The notes beneath the pieces are model-generated. The model saw only the letters and a program-made list of their open reading frames with translations, was not told the origin of the DNA and searched no databases. The translations under genes and the position numbers were made by a program. A stretch of 43,684 nucleotides of DNA from NCBI RefSeq assembly GCF_000344135.1, contig NZ_BAOP01000038.1, positions 1 to 43,684 of the forward strand, read 5' to 3'. This document shows, one piece after another, positions 35,085 through 43,684 of this stretch (its first letter is position 1; the number at the start of each line of letters is the position of its first letter). Source of the DNA: Gordonia malaquae NBRC 108250 (GTDB lineage: Bacteria > Actinomycetota > Actinomycetes > Mycobacteriales > Mycobacteriaceae).

Positions 35085-36308
35085 GTGTTCGTCCGGGAAC
35101 TGAGTCTGCGCGACTATCGGTCGTGGCCGGCAGCGGAGTTCACCCTTGCTCCGGAGACGACGGTGTTCGTCGGTCGAAACGGATTCGGAAAGACGAATCT
35201 GCTCGAGTCGCTGTTCTACGTCTCGACACTCCGATCACACCGGGTGTCTGCTGATGCGCCGCTGGTCAGATCGGGATGTGAGGCTGCGAAAGTGTCGGTG
35301 ACCGTCGAGAACGACGGCCGTGAACTGACCGTCGACCTGACGATCGCGGCGTCAGGCGCGAACAAGGCGGCGATCAACACACGTCCGGTACGGCGCACAC
35401 GGGAAGTCCTCGGGATTCTGCGGACCGTGTTGTTCGCGCCGGAGGACCTGTCGTTGGTGCGGGGGGATCCGGGGGAGCGGCGCCGATTCGTCGACGAACT
35501 CGTGGCGCAACTCCGGCCGATCGCCGCGGGCGCCAAGGCCGACTACGACCGTGTCCTCCGTCAACGATCGGCGTTGTTGAAGACCGCGGGCGCAGCGATG
35601 CGTCGCGGCGAGACCGATTCGGTGTTGAGCACTCTCGACGTCTGGGACGGTCACCTCGCCGAGCTCGGAGCACAGGTCACGGCGGCGCGATTGGCCGTCG
35701 TCCGACAGATCGCACCCCATGTGACCGGCGGATACGCGTCGATCGCACCGCACTCGCGACCGGCGACCATCGCCTATCGATCCGCTGCCGGGCTCGAAGT
35801 CGACGCCTCCGACGGCGGCGACGAGGCGATTCCGCACATCCGTGACGTGCTCGCCGACCGCCTGGTGCAGATGCGCTCGAAGGAGATAGACCGGGGCCTG
35901 TGCCTGGTGGGTCCGCATCGGGATGACGTCGAACTGGTCCTCGGCGACGAACCGGCGAAGGGATTCGCCAGCCACGGGGAGTCGTGGTCGTTCGCCCTCG
36001 CACTGCGGCTGGCCAGCGTGGAACTGCTCCGCGACGATGGAGTGGACCCGGTGATCATGCTCGACGACGTGTTCGCCGAACTCGACGTCCGACGCCGCGA
36101 GAAGCTCGCCGAGTTCACCGCGGGCACCGAGCAACTGCTTGTCACAGCCGCCGTCGCGGACGACATCCCGGCGTCGGTCGGTGGCAGACGGGTCACGATC
36201 GGGGTGTCCGACGACGACGGACCGCGTCATTCGTTGGTCGTCGACGACGATTCGATGAGGGACGATTCACTGGTGGACGAGCCGAGCGGGGAGGTGCCGT
36301 CGGAATGA
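35085..36308 (+). CDS. recF: DNA replication and repair protein RecF
   Basis: An SMC-like ATPase that helps load RecA at gaps. The 407-residue product starts [19 protein letters not shown]. Walker A is [19 protein letters not shown] near residue 26. The signature region FGDE-like [18 protein letters not shown] precedes Walker [24 protein letters not shown] 35085 is chosen since upstream codons overlap gnd. The C-terminus is about 20 residues longer than in M. tuberculosis and acidic ([19 protein letters not shown]). Its stop overlaps the dciA start (ATGA). Confidence 0.96.
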   Translation: MFVRELSLRDYRSWPAAEFTLAPETTVFVGRNGFGKTNLLESLFYVSTLRSHRVSADAPLVRSGCEAAKVSVTVENDGRELTVDLTIAASGANKAAINTRPVRRTREVLGILRTVLFAPEDLSLVRGDPGERRRFVDELVAQLRPIAAGAKADYDRVLRQRSALLKTAGAAMRRGETDSVLSTLDVWDGHLAELGAQVTAARLAVVRQIAPHVTGGYASIAPHSRPATIAYRSAAGLEVDASDGGDEAIPHIRDVLADRLVQMRSKEIDRGLCLVGPHRDDVELVLGDEPAKGFASHGESWSFALALRLASVELLRDDGVDPVIMLDDVFAELDVRRREKLAEFTAGTEQLLVTAAVADDIPASVGGRRVTIGVSDDDGPRHSLVVDDDSMRDDSLVDEPSGEVPSE

Positions 36309-36844
36309 CTGAGGACGATCCGCTCGCCGGGCGCAGCGGGTACGAGATGGCGCGCAAGGCGCTTGAAGACGCGCGCGCGGAGGCGAAGGCTGCAGGAAAG
36401 TCGGTCGGCATGGGGCGATCTGCGCCGATGCGTCCGCGTCGTTCCGGCGACCGGTCACGTCGTTCCTGGTCAGGCGCCGGACCGGACTCGCGCGATCCCC
36501 AACCGCTCGGCAGGCTCACCGGCAAGATCGCGAAGTCACGAGGCTGGGAGCCGAAGGTCGCCGAAGGCACGGTGTTCGGCATGTGGCCGACGATCGTGGG
36601 CGAGGACATCGCGTCGCACGCGACGCCGGAACGCATGGCCGACGGTGTCCTGCACATTCGTGCGGAGTCGACGGCGTGGGCGACGCAGCTGCGATACATG
36701 CAGGGGCAGATCATCGCGAAGATCGCCGCCGCCATCGGACACGGCGTGGTCAAGAGCCTGCGGATCGTCGGACCGCAGGCGCCGTCGTGGCGAAAAGGTC
36801 CCCGTCACGTATCCGGTCGGGGACCGCGCGACACGTACGGCTGA
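36305..36844 (+). CDS. dciA: DciA-family DUF721 protein, probable replicative helicase loader
   Basis: A 179-residue protein. The N-terminal 70 residues are basic and disordered ([11 protein letters not shown]). The DUF721 domain, about residues 80-155, has [29 protein letters not shown] and [16 protein letters not shown]. DciA proteins assist loading of DnaB helicase in bacteria without DnaC/DnaI; the M. tuberculosis homologue is Rv0004. It is translationally coupled to recF (ATGA overlap) and 176 bp from gyrB. Confidence 0.9.
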   Translation: MTEDDPLAGRSGYEMARKALEDARAEAKAAGKSVGMGRSAPMRPRRSGDRSRRSWSGAGPDSRDPQPLGRLTGKIAKSRGWEPKVAEGTVFGMWPTIVGEDIASHATPERMADGVLHIRAESTAWATQLRYMQGQIIAKIAAAIGHGVVKSLRIVGPQAPSWRKGPRHVSGRGPRDTYG

Positions 36845-36973
36845 TCGCCGATTCAACGCGCCGGAAGCGTTTTGAACGTCAACGGACTCGATGCAATCAC
36901 TGATCGTCGCGCTACGAGCAAATCAGGGCGCGCCACACCACTGCTGAGCGCGGCTGCTCCGTGGCCCTGCGGG

Positions 36974-36979
36974 TACACT
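36974..36979 (+). promoter_or_regulatory. Putative -10 element (TACACT) of gyrB
   Basis: TACACT fits TANNNT, in the 176-bp dciA-gyrB spacer. It predicts a start near 36986 and a 5' leader of about 35 bases that includes AGGAG before the GTG. No -35 was convincing. Confidence 0.45.
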
Positions 36980-36981
36980 GA

Positions 36982-39078
<2,097 letters not shown>

Positions 39079-39080
39079 CT

Positions 39081-39204
39081 TCTCGACTGCGCTCGAAGAC
39101 CCGGTGGGGAGCCCCCCGATCGTCGAGCGCAGTCGAGACCCAGTCCATCCAGATCGTCGAGCGCAGTCGAGATGTAAACCCCGGCCCGTCGAGCGCAGTC
39201 GAGA
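39081..39204. repeat. Four copies of a palindromic repeat unit in the gyrB-gyrA spacer
   Basis: Three direct copies of GTCGAGCGCAGTCGAGA at 39122-39138, 39156-39172 and 39188-39204 are spaced 34 and 32 bp apart. An inverted copy, TCTCGACTGCGCTCGA, lies at 39081-39096. The inverted copy can pair with any direct copy to make a long stem. They fill nearly the whole 147-bp spacer between gyrB and gyrA. Confidence 0.9.
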
Positions 39205-39225
39205 CGAATACAAGAAAGTGAATCA

Positions 39226-41727
39226 ATGAGCGACGAAACCGACCTGTCACCGCTGAACGGCGACGGAACCGGCGACCGCATCGATCCCGTCGACCTCGGC
39301 CAGGAGATGCAGAACTCCTACATCGATTACGCGATGAGCGTGATCGTCGGCCGCGCGCTGCCCGAGGTCCGCGACGGCCTCAAGCCTGTGCACCGTCGTC
39401 TGCTGTACGCGTCGTTCGACGCGGGCTTCCGCCCGGAGCGCGGCTATGTGAAGTCGGCTCGCCCGGTGTCGGAGACGATGGGTAACTACCACCCGCACGG
39501 CGACAGCTCGATCTACGACGCGCTGGTCCGCCTCGCACAGCCGTGGTCGATGCGCTACCCGTTGATCGACGGCCAGGGAAACTTCGGCTCCCGCGGCAAC
39601 GACGGTGCGGCTGCCATGCGTTACACGGAGGCTCGTCTCACGCCGCTGGCGATGGAGATGCTCCGCGACATCACCGAGGAGACCGTCGACTTCGTCCCGA
39701 ACTACGACGGCAAGACAGAGGAGCCGACGGTGCTGCCGTCGCGCGTCCCGAACCTGCTGATCAACGGTTCCGGCGGCATCGCCGTCGGTATGGCGACGAA
39801 CATTCCGCCGCACAACCTGCGTGAAGTGGCCGACGCCGTGTTCTGGGCTCTGGAGAACCCGGAAGCGGATGAGGAGAGCACCCTCGAGGCGTGCATGGAG
39901 GCCGTGAAGGGGCCTGACTTCCCGACTGCGGGTCTGATCGTCGGCAGCCAGGGCATCAAGGACGCCTACATGACCGGCCGCGGCAGCATCCGCATGCGCA
40001 GCGTGGTCGACATCGAGGAGAACAAGGGCGCCACGCAGCTGGTTGTCACCGAGCTCCCGTTCCAGGTGAACCCCGACAACTTGATCGGGTCGATCGCCGA
40101 GCAGGTGAACGATGGCAAACTCAAGGGCATCAGCAAGATCGACGACGAGTCGTCCGACCGCGCAGGCATGCGGATCGTCATCACGCTGCGTCGTGACGCT
40201 GTCGCGAAGGTCGTGCTGAACAACCTCTACAAGCACAGTCAGCTGCAGACCAACTTCGGCGCCAACATGCTGTCGATCGTCGACGGTGTACCGCGCACCC
40301 TGCGTCTGGACCAGATGATCCGCTACTACGTGGCTCACCAGATCGAAGTGATCGTCCGACGCACCAGGTACCGCCTGCGCAAGGCGGAGGAGCGCGCACA
40401 CATCCTGCGTGGTCTCGTGAAGGCTCTGGACGCCCTCGACGAGGTGATCGCTCTGATCCGCGCGTCGGCCAACACCGACGCCGCCCGCAGCGGATTGATG
40501 GATCTCCTCGACATCGACGAGATCCAGGCCGACGCGATTCTCGCGATGCAGCTGCGTCGTCTGTCTGCTCTCGAGCGTCAGAAGATCATCGACGAGTTGG
40601 CCGAGATCGAGCGCGAGATCGCCGACCTGAAGGACATTCTGGAGCGCCCCGAGCGTCAGCGCGCCATCGTGCGCGACGAGCTCAAGGAGGTCGTCGACAA
40701 GTACGGCGACGACCGTCGTACCAAGATCATCGCCGCCGAGGGCGACGTGACCGACGAGGATCTGATCGCTCGCGAAGACGTTGTCGTCACGATCACCGAG
40801 ACCGGGTACGCCAAGCGCACCAAGACCGACCTGTACCGCAGCCAGAAGCGTGGCGGCAAGGGAGTCCAGGGCGCCGGCCTGAAGCAGGACGACATCGTCG
40901 CTCACTTCTTCGTGTCGAGCACCCACGACTGGCTGCTGTTCTTCACCACGAAGGGCCGCGTCTACCGCGCGAAGGCGTACGAGCTTCCCGAAGCGAACCG
41001 CACCGCTCGCGGTCAGCACGTCGCGAATCTCTTGGCGTTCCAGCCGGAGGAGCGGATCGCCCAGGTCATCCGGATCTCCGGCTACGACCACGCCCCGTAC
41101 CTGGTGCTCGCCACCCGCAACGGCCTGGTCAAGAAGTCGCGCCTGGACGCGTTCGATTCGAACCGTTCCGGCGGTCTGGCCGCGATCAACCTCCGTGGTG
41201 ACGACGAGCTGGTCGGCGCACAGCTGTGCAGCGGCGACGACGATCTGCTGCTCGTGTCGAAGAAGGGCCAGTCGATCCGCTTCACCGCGGGCGACGAGGC
41301 GCTGCGCCCGATGGGCCGTCAGACGTCCGGTGTGCAGGGCATGCGGTTCAACGACGACGACGAACTGCTGTCGCTCAACGTGGTCCAGGACGACACCTAC
41401 CTGCTGGTCGCGACATCGGGCGGCTACGCGAAGCGCACCGAGATCAGCGAGTACACACCTCAGGGCCGCGGCGGCAAGGGCGTGCTGACCATCCAGTACG
41501 ACCCCAAGCGCGGCGAACTGGTCGGCGCGATCATCGTCGACCTCGACAGCGAGGTGTACGCGATCACGTCCGGCGGCGGTGTGATCAGGACTCTTGCGAA
41601 GCAGGTCCGAAAGGCCGGACGTCAGACAAAGGGCGTTCGCCTGATGAACCTGTCGGACGGCGACAACCTGTTGGCCATCGCCCGCAACGCCGACGAGCCG
41701 GAAGAGGGCGCGGCAGAGCAGGAATGA
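39226..41727 (+). CDS. gyrA: DNA gyrase subunit A
   Basis: The DNA-breaking subunit of gyrase. The 833-residue product has the catalytic tyrosine at 133 ([11 protein letters not shown]). The quinolone-determining region is [19 protein letters not shown]; Ser94 occupies the place of M. tuberculosis Ala90 / E. coli Ser83, and Asp98 that of Asp94 / Asp87, i.e. an intrinsically susceptible-type sequence. The C-terminal beta-pinwheel has a GyrA box-like [10 protein letters not shown] near residue 540 and a second GRGGKG near 745, as in actinobacteria. No intein is present. The start ATG 39226 follows AAGAAAG. Confidence 0.98.
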   Translation: MSDETDLSPLNGDGTGDRIDPVDLGQEMQNSYIDYAMSVIVGRALPEVRDGLKPVHRRLLYASFDAGFRPERGYVKSARPVSETMGNYHPHGDSSIYDALVRLAQPWSMRYPLIDGQGNFGSRGNDGAAAMRYTEARLTPLAMEMLRDITEETVDFVPNYDGKTEEPTVLPSRVPNLLINGSGGIAVGMATNIPPHNLREVADAVFWALENPEADEESTLEACMEAVKGPDFPTAGLIVGSQGIKDAYMTGRGSIRMRSVVDIEENKGATQLVVTELPFQVNPDNLIGSIAEQVNDGKLKGISKIDDESSDRAGMRIVITLRRDAVAKVVLNNLYKHSQLQTNFGANMLSIVDGVPRTLRLDQMIRYYVAHQIEVIVRRTRYRLRKAEERAHILRGLVKALDALDEVIALIRASANTDAARSGLMDLLDIDEIQADAILAMQLRRLSALERQKIIDELAEIEREIADLKDILERPERQRAIVRDELKEVVDKYGDDRRTKIIAAEGDVTDEDLIAREDVVVTITETGYAKRTKTDLYRSQKRGGKGVQGAGLKQDDIVAHFFVSSTHDWLLFFTTKGRVYRAKAYELPEANRTARGQHVANLLAFQPEERIAQVIRISGYDHAPYLVLATRNGLVKKSRLDAFDSNRSGGLAAINLRGDDELVGAQLCSGDDDLLLVSKKGQSIRFTAGDEALRPMGRQTSGVQGMRFNDDDELLSLNVVQDDTYLLVATSGGYAKRTEISEYTPQGRGGKGVLTIQYDPKRGELVGAIIVDLDSEVYAITSGGGVIRTLAKQVRKAGRQTKGVRLMNLSDGDNLLAIARNADEPEEGAAEQE

Positions 41728-41779
41728 CGCCTGTTGCGTTTAGGGTGGGTGGTGTCACCCGTCCAGTGAGGAATTGCTT

Positions 41780-42589
41780 GTGAGCACACCTGACGACCAG
41801 AACGCCGACCGCGGCCAGGTCGTTCCCCCGTGGAAGCGGGGGGAGAAGTCCGCGTCGACCGGTCTGACTGCCGGTGAGATGGCCAAGGCCGTCTCGTCCG
41901 ACGACGCGCGCCCCGCCGGCCCTGCTCCTCGTGGAGTCGTGTCGGGACAGCGTCCGTCGGCGCCGTCATCGGGCCCGATTCCGACCGTCGGTCCGCCGGC
42001 TGCGACACCCCCGAAGACACCGACGGGGCCGCAGCAGGCCGCGCCGCAGGCCCCCAAGCCCGCGTTTGTGGAATCAGACACGCGGAACATCCCGCGCGAC
42101 GATCTGGCCAAGAAGGACCAGCTGCCCGATCTCGACGCGATTCACCAGGTGGAGGCGTCGAAGGACGCTAAGGCGGCCGCTGCGCGCGCACAGTCGCAGA
42201 CCATTCCGTCGCGTGCCATCGGCGTTCCGCTGCGTGCGGCGGTGCAGATCCGGCGCGTCGACCCGTGGTCGGTGTTCAAGGTGACCGGCGTGCTCTCGAT
42301 CGCGGGCTTCTTCATCTGGATGATCGCGGTGGCCGTCCTGTACGGCGTCCTGGCGGGCATGGGCGTGTGGGACCAGATCAACGGCTCGTTCGGCGACATC
42401 ATCTCCTCGGACGGCACCAGCAGCGGCTCCGACATCATCGGAACAGGGATGGTGTTCGGGTTCTCGGCAGGCTTCGGTGTGGTCGCTGCGATTCTCATCA
42501 CAGGTATCGCGACCATCTCGGCGTACATCTACAACGTGTGTGCCGACATGGTCGGCGGCGTCGAAGTGACGCTGGCCGACCTCGACTGA
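41780..42589 (+). CDS. DUF3566 membrane protein (Rv0007-like)
   Basis: A 269-residue protein. The first ~155 residues are hydrophilic, Pro/Ala-rich and probably disordered. The DUF3566 domain, about residues 150-268, opens with VQIRRVDPWSVFKVTG and has two membrane helices (about 170-195 and 225-255). The family is found after gyrA throughout Mycobacteriales (M. tuberculosis Rv0007) and is linked by position to cell growth, but its role is not established. GTG 41780 with GAGGAA nine bases upstream is preferred; a TTG at 41774 is an alternative. Confidence 0.9.
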   Translation: MSTPDDQNADRGQVVPPWKRGEKSASTGLTAGEMAKAVSSDDARPAGPAPRGVVSGQRPSAPSSGPIPTVGPPAATPPKTPTGPQQAAPQAPKPAFVESDTRNIPRDDLAKKDQLPDLDAIHQVEASKDAKAAAARAQSQTIPSRAIGVPLRAAVQIRRVDPWSVFKVTGVLSIAGFFIWMIAVAVLYGVLAGMGVWDQINGSFGDIISSDGTSSGSDIIGTGMVFGFSAGFGVVAAILITGIATISAYIYNVCADMVGGVEVTLADLD

Positions 42590-42621
42590 GGTAGTCGCCG
42601 CTAGGTATCTGACCAGCCGTT

Positions 42622-42650
42622 TTGGTACTTCCGGAATCGTCGGGTAACGT
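42622..42650 (+). promoter_or_regulatory. Promoter of the tRNA-Ile/tRNA-Ala unit
   Basis: TTGGTA (42622-42627) and TAACGT (42645-42650) with a 17-base spacer, 15 bases before the mature tRNA-Ile 5' end. A good housekeeping-type match. Confidence 0.6.
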
Positions 42651-42665
42651 TCCATCTCGGTTCAA

Positions 42666-42742
42666 GGGCCTATAGCTCAGGCGGTTAGAGCGCTTCGCTG
42701 ATAACGAAGAGGTCGGAGGTTCAAGTCCTCCTAGGCCCACCA
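42666..42742 (+). tRNA. tRNA-Ile (GAT)
   Basis: A 74-base cloverleaf plus encoded CCA. Acceptor GGGCCTA pairs with TAGGCCC; D-arm GCTC...GAGC; anticodon loop CTGATAA on a CTTCG/CGAAG stem gives anticodon GAT; T-arm GGAGG-TTCAAGT-CCTCC. Discriminator A at 42739 and CCA at 42740-42742. Location after gyrA and DUF3566 is conserved. Confidence 0.97.
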
Positions 42743-42781
42743 TGACCACCCGGCGATCGACTATCATTGTCGAAGCCACCC

Positions 42782-42854
42782 GGGGCCTTAGCTCAGTTGG
42801 TAGAGCGCCGCCTTTGCAAGGCGGATGTCAGGAGTTCGAATCTCCTAGGCTCCA
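42782..42854 (+). tRNA. tRNA-Ala (TGC)
   Basis: A 73-base cloverleaf. Acceptor GGGGCCT pairs with AGGCTCC (one G-T pair); D-arm GCTC...GAGC; anticodon loop TTTGCAA on CCGCC/GGCGG gives TGC; T-arm AGGAG-TTCGAAT-CTCCT. The discriminator A is followed by CAAG, so CCA is not encoded and must be added by PcnA, whose gene is in this window. Confidence 0.97.
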
Positions 42855-42893
42855 CAAGTGGGATATTTGGAAAAGTATCCTCGATGAATTTGG

Positions 42894-42927
42894 AAAAGCC
42901 CCAGGCTGTGATCGCCTGGGGCTTTTT
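42894..42927 (+). terminator. Intrinsic terminator after the tRNA pair
   Basis: AAAAGCCCCAGGC (42894-42906) pairs with GCCTGGGGCTTTT (42914-42926), seven-base loop, followed by a T-run. It would stop the tRNA transcript, and the A-run makes it active in both directions. Confidence 0.92.
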
Positions 42928-43117
42928 CGTGCGATGTGCGTCCCTTGGGGAGGTGCGGAGGAGCTTAAAAGCCAGTCATGAATGGTGTACGGGGCCGGTT
43001 CTTCGGCGCTGTGAGCGGTTCTCGTTGACTTGACAGGCCGGCAAGGCGTTGAGGGCGTGGTTGGCCGACACGGCCTCGGATGTTGTGACTGTGTGATTCG
43101 GGAAACGACGCTGCGGC
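42928..43117. other. Spacer between tRNA terminator and transposase-like fragment
   Basis: 190 bp with no gene or recognisable inverted repeat. Any left end of a mobile element should lie here, but none was identified by eye. Confidence 0.5.
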
Positions 43118-43684
43118 TCAGCCGCTGGGTGCGCGTGGTCGTGTGGTGGTGTGTCGTGGCGCCGGGGCTTGGGTGTCGGGTGTGAGTGGTCTGTGGGTGA
43201 GCGGGAACTGCGGCGGGACGTTCTGTCGGCGGAGGTGGAAGTGGTTGACGATGCAGCGTTGGTTGTGGGCGAAGATCGTGAAGCCGAGGAGAAACGCGTT
43301 CTTGATCCGGCCGAAGACTCGTGTGTATCCGCGTTCGAGCGGCTGCGCGTCTCGAAGTTGGCTGTTGGCCGATTCAACGGCGTTGCGCCTGTAATAGTCC
43401 TTGAACCACTTTGTGGTGCCGTAGGGGTTCCGCTGGCGGATGTTCGGAAGGTAACTGTCAGGAAGGGTGACGGTCCCACTGCAACCGCATCGACTAGCGC
43501 ATGTGGTGGTGGGCCGGTCCTGGGAGCCGCGCATGGAGTACGGGGTGTTCGGGCACCGAATCGGCGAAGTGGCGCGGTCGGCTCGGACGGGGCCGCGGAA
43601 CCGTGTCCGGCGGTTTCGGGTTGTCATCGGCTTGTACCCGTAATTGGCGTAGCGCTCGTCGTAGCGTTCGGCGAGTTCCTGGTG
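43118..43684 (-). CDS. Transposase-like protein, C-terminal part, cut by the window edge
   Basis: The frame is open from the right edge (residues HQELAERYDERYANYG...) to the TGA at 43118, about 188 residues. It has a cysteine-containing segment (PIRCPNTPY ... CASRCGCSGTVTL) and then a transposase-like C-terminus: GTTKWFKDYYRRNAVESANSQ, LERGYTRVFGRIKNAFLLGF and FAHNQRCIVNHFH. The pattern R..VE..NS.L......RG..RV.G recalls the end of DDE-type transposases or phage/element-borne proteins of actinobacteria; the element type cannot be named. The tail after NHFHLRR is Pro/Arg/Thr-rich. Position just behind a tRNA pair suits an integrated element. Whether the gene is intact depends on sequence beyond the window. 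Confidence 0.6.
   Translation of the reverse strand, partial: HQELAERYDERYANYGYKPMTTRNRRTRFRGPVRADRATSPIRCPNTPYSMRGSQDRPTTTCASRCGCSGTVTLPDSYLPNIRQRNPYGTTKWFKDYYRRNAVESANSQLRDAQPLERGYTRVFGRIKNAFLLGFTIFAHNQRCIVNHFHLRRQNVPPQFPLTHRPLTPDTQAPAPRHTTTRPRAPSG

Noticed and set aside
36845..36880. Terminator after dciA (AACGC...GCGTTTT)
   Set aside because: The stem is only five base pairs; too weak to list as a feature.
39081..39204. CRISPR array in the gyrB-gyrA spacer
   Set aside because: The 17-base units are self-complementary, only three direct copies with spacers of 15-17 bases, and one copy is inverted; a dispersed repeat family fits better.
42976..43479. 167-codon minus-strand frame as a separate gene
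   Set aside because: Ser/Arg/Thr-rich, overlaps the transposase-like frame, which alone carries recognisable motifs and is open to the window edge.

Overview
The window is the replication-origin region of a high-GC actinobacterial chromosome. Gene content and order point to Mycobacteriales, most like Gordonia or a close relative (family-level inference; genus not proven). The block mutT4-like / DUF6049 / murJ-pseudokinase / sigM / trxB / trxA / cwlM / GNAT-like / parB / parA / rsmG / jag / yidC / yidD / rnpA / rpmH / dnaA / dnaN / gnd / recF / dciA / gyrB / gyrA / DUF3566 / tRNA-Ile / tRNA-Ala follows the order known from M. tuberculosis (Rv3908-Rv3924c, then Rv0001-Rv0007), with gnd between dnaN and recF as in several non-tuberculous relatives.

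Left flank (0-10.4 kb): leuS, an SdpI-like membrane protein with a Cys-rich tail, an SBF-like transporter, a DedA protein, YqgE, an MFS transporter, a small acidic Asp/Gly-repeat protein, a class V aminotransferase-like enzyme and pcnA. Middle (10.5-24 kb), mostly on the plus strand: envelope and redox genes (NUDIX hydrolase, DUF6049 protein, MurJ fused to a pseudokinase, SigM, thioredoxin system, CwlM), with tag, a sterol-desaturase-like hydroxylase, a TetR regulator and a GRAM-like protein inserted among them. 24-30.6 kb: the segregation genes parAB with a cluster of parS sites, rsmG, and the rpmH-rnpA-yidD-yidC-jag operon. 30.6-42.6 kb: DnaA boxes upstream of dnaA, dnaA, a 516-bp oriC spacer with DnaA boxes, a DnaA-trio-like element and an AT-rich stretch, then dnaN-gnd-recF-dciA, gyrB and gyrA. 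The right edge has two tRNA genes, a strong terminator and a truncated, transposase-like gene that runs off the window.

Functionally the window joins initiation (DnaA/oriC), clamp and repair (DnaN, RecF), a probable helicase loader (DciA), supercoiling control (gyrase), origin segregation (ParAB-parS) and peptidoglycan-precursor control (MurJ, CwlM). I found no wholly new system. The least expected signals are regulatory: two DnaA boxes just upstream of sigM, an anti-SigM-like gene reduced to about 70 codons behind a SigM-type promoter, a SigH-type promoter on trxBA, an intrinsic-terminator hairpin immediately upstream of cwlM, paired palindromes in the TetR/desaturase divergent promoter, several apparently leaderless promoters, and a dispersed palindromic repeat packed four times into the gyrB-gyrA spacer.
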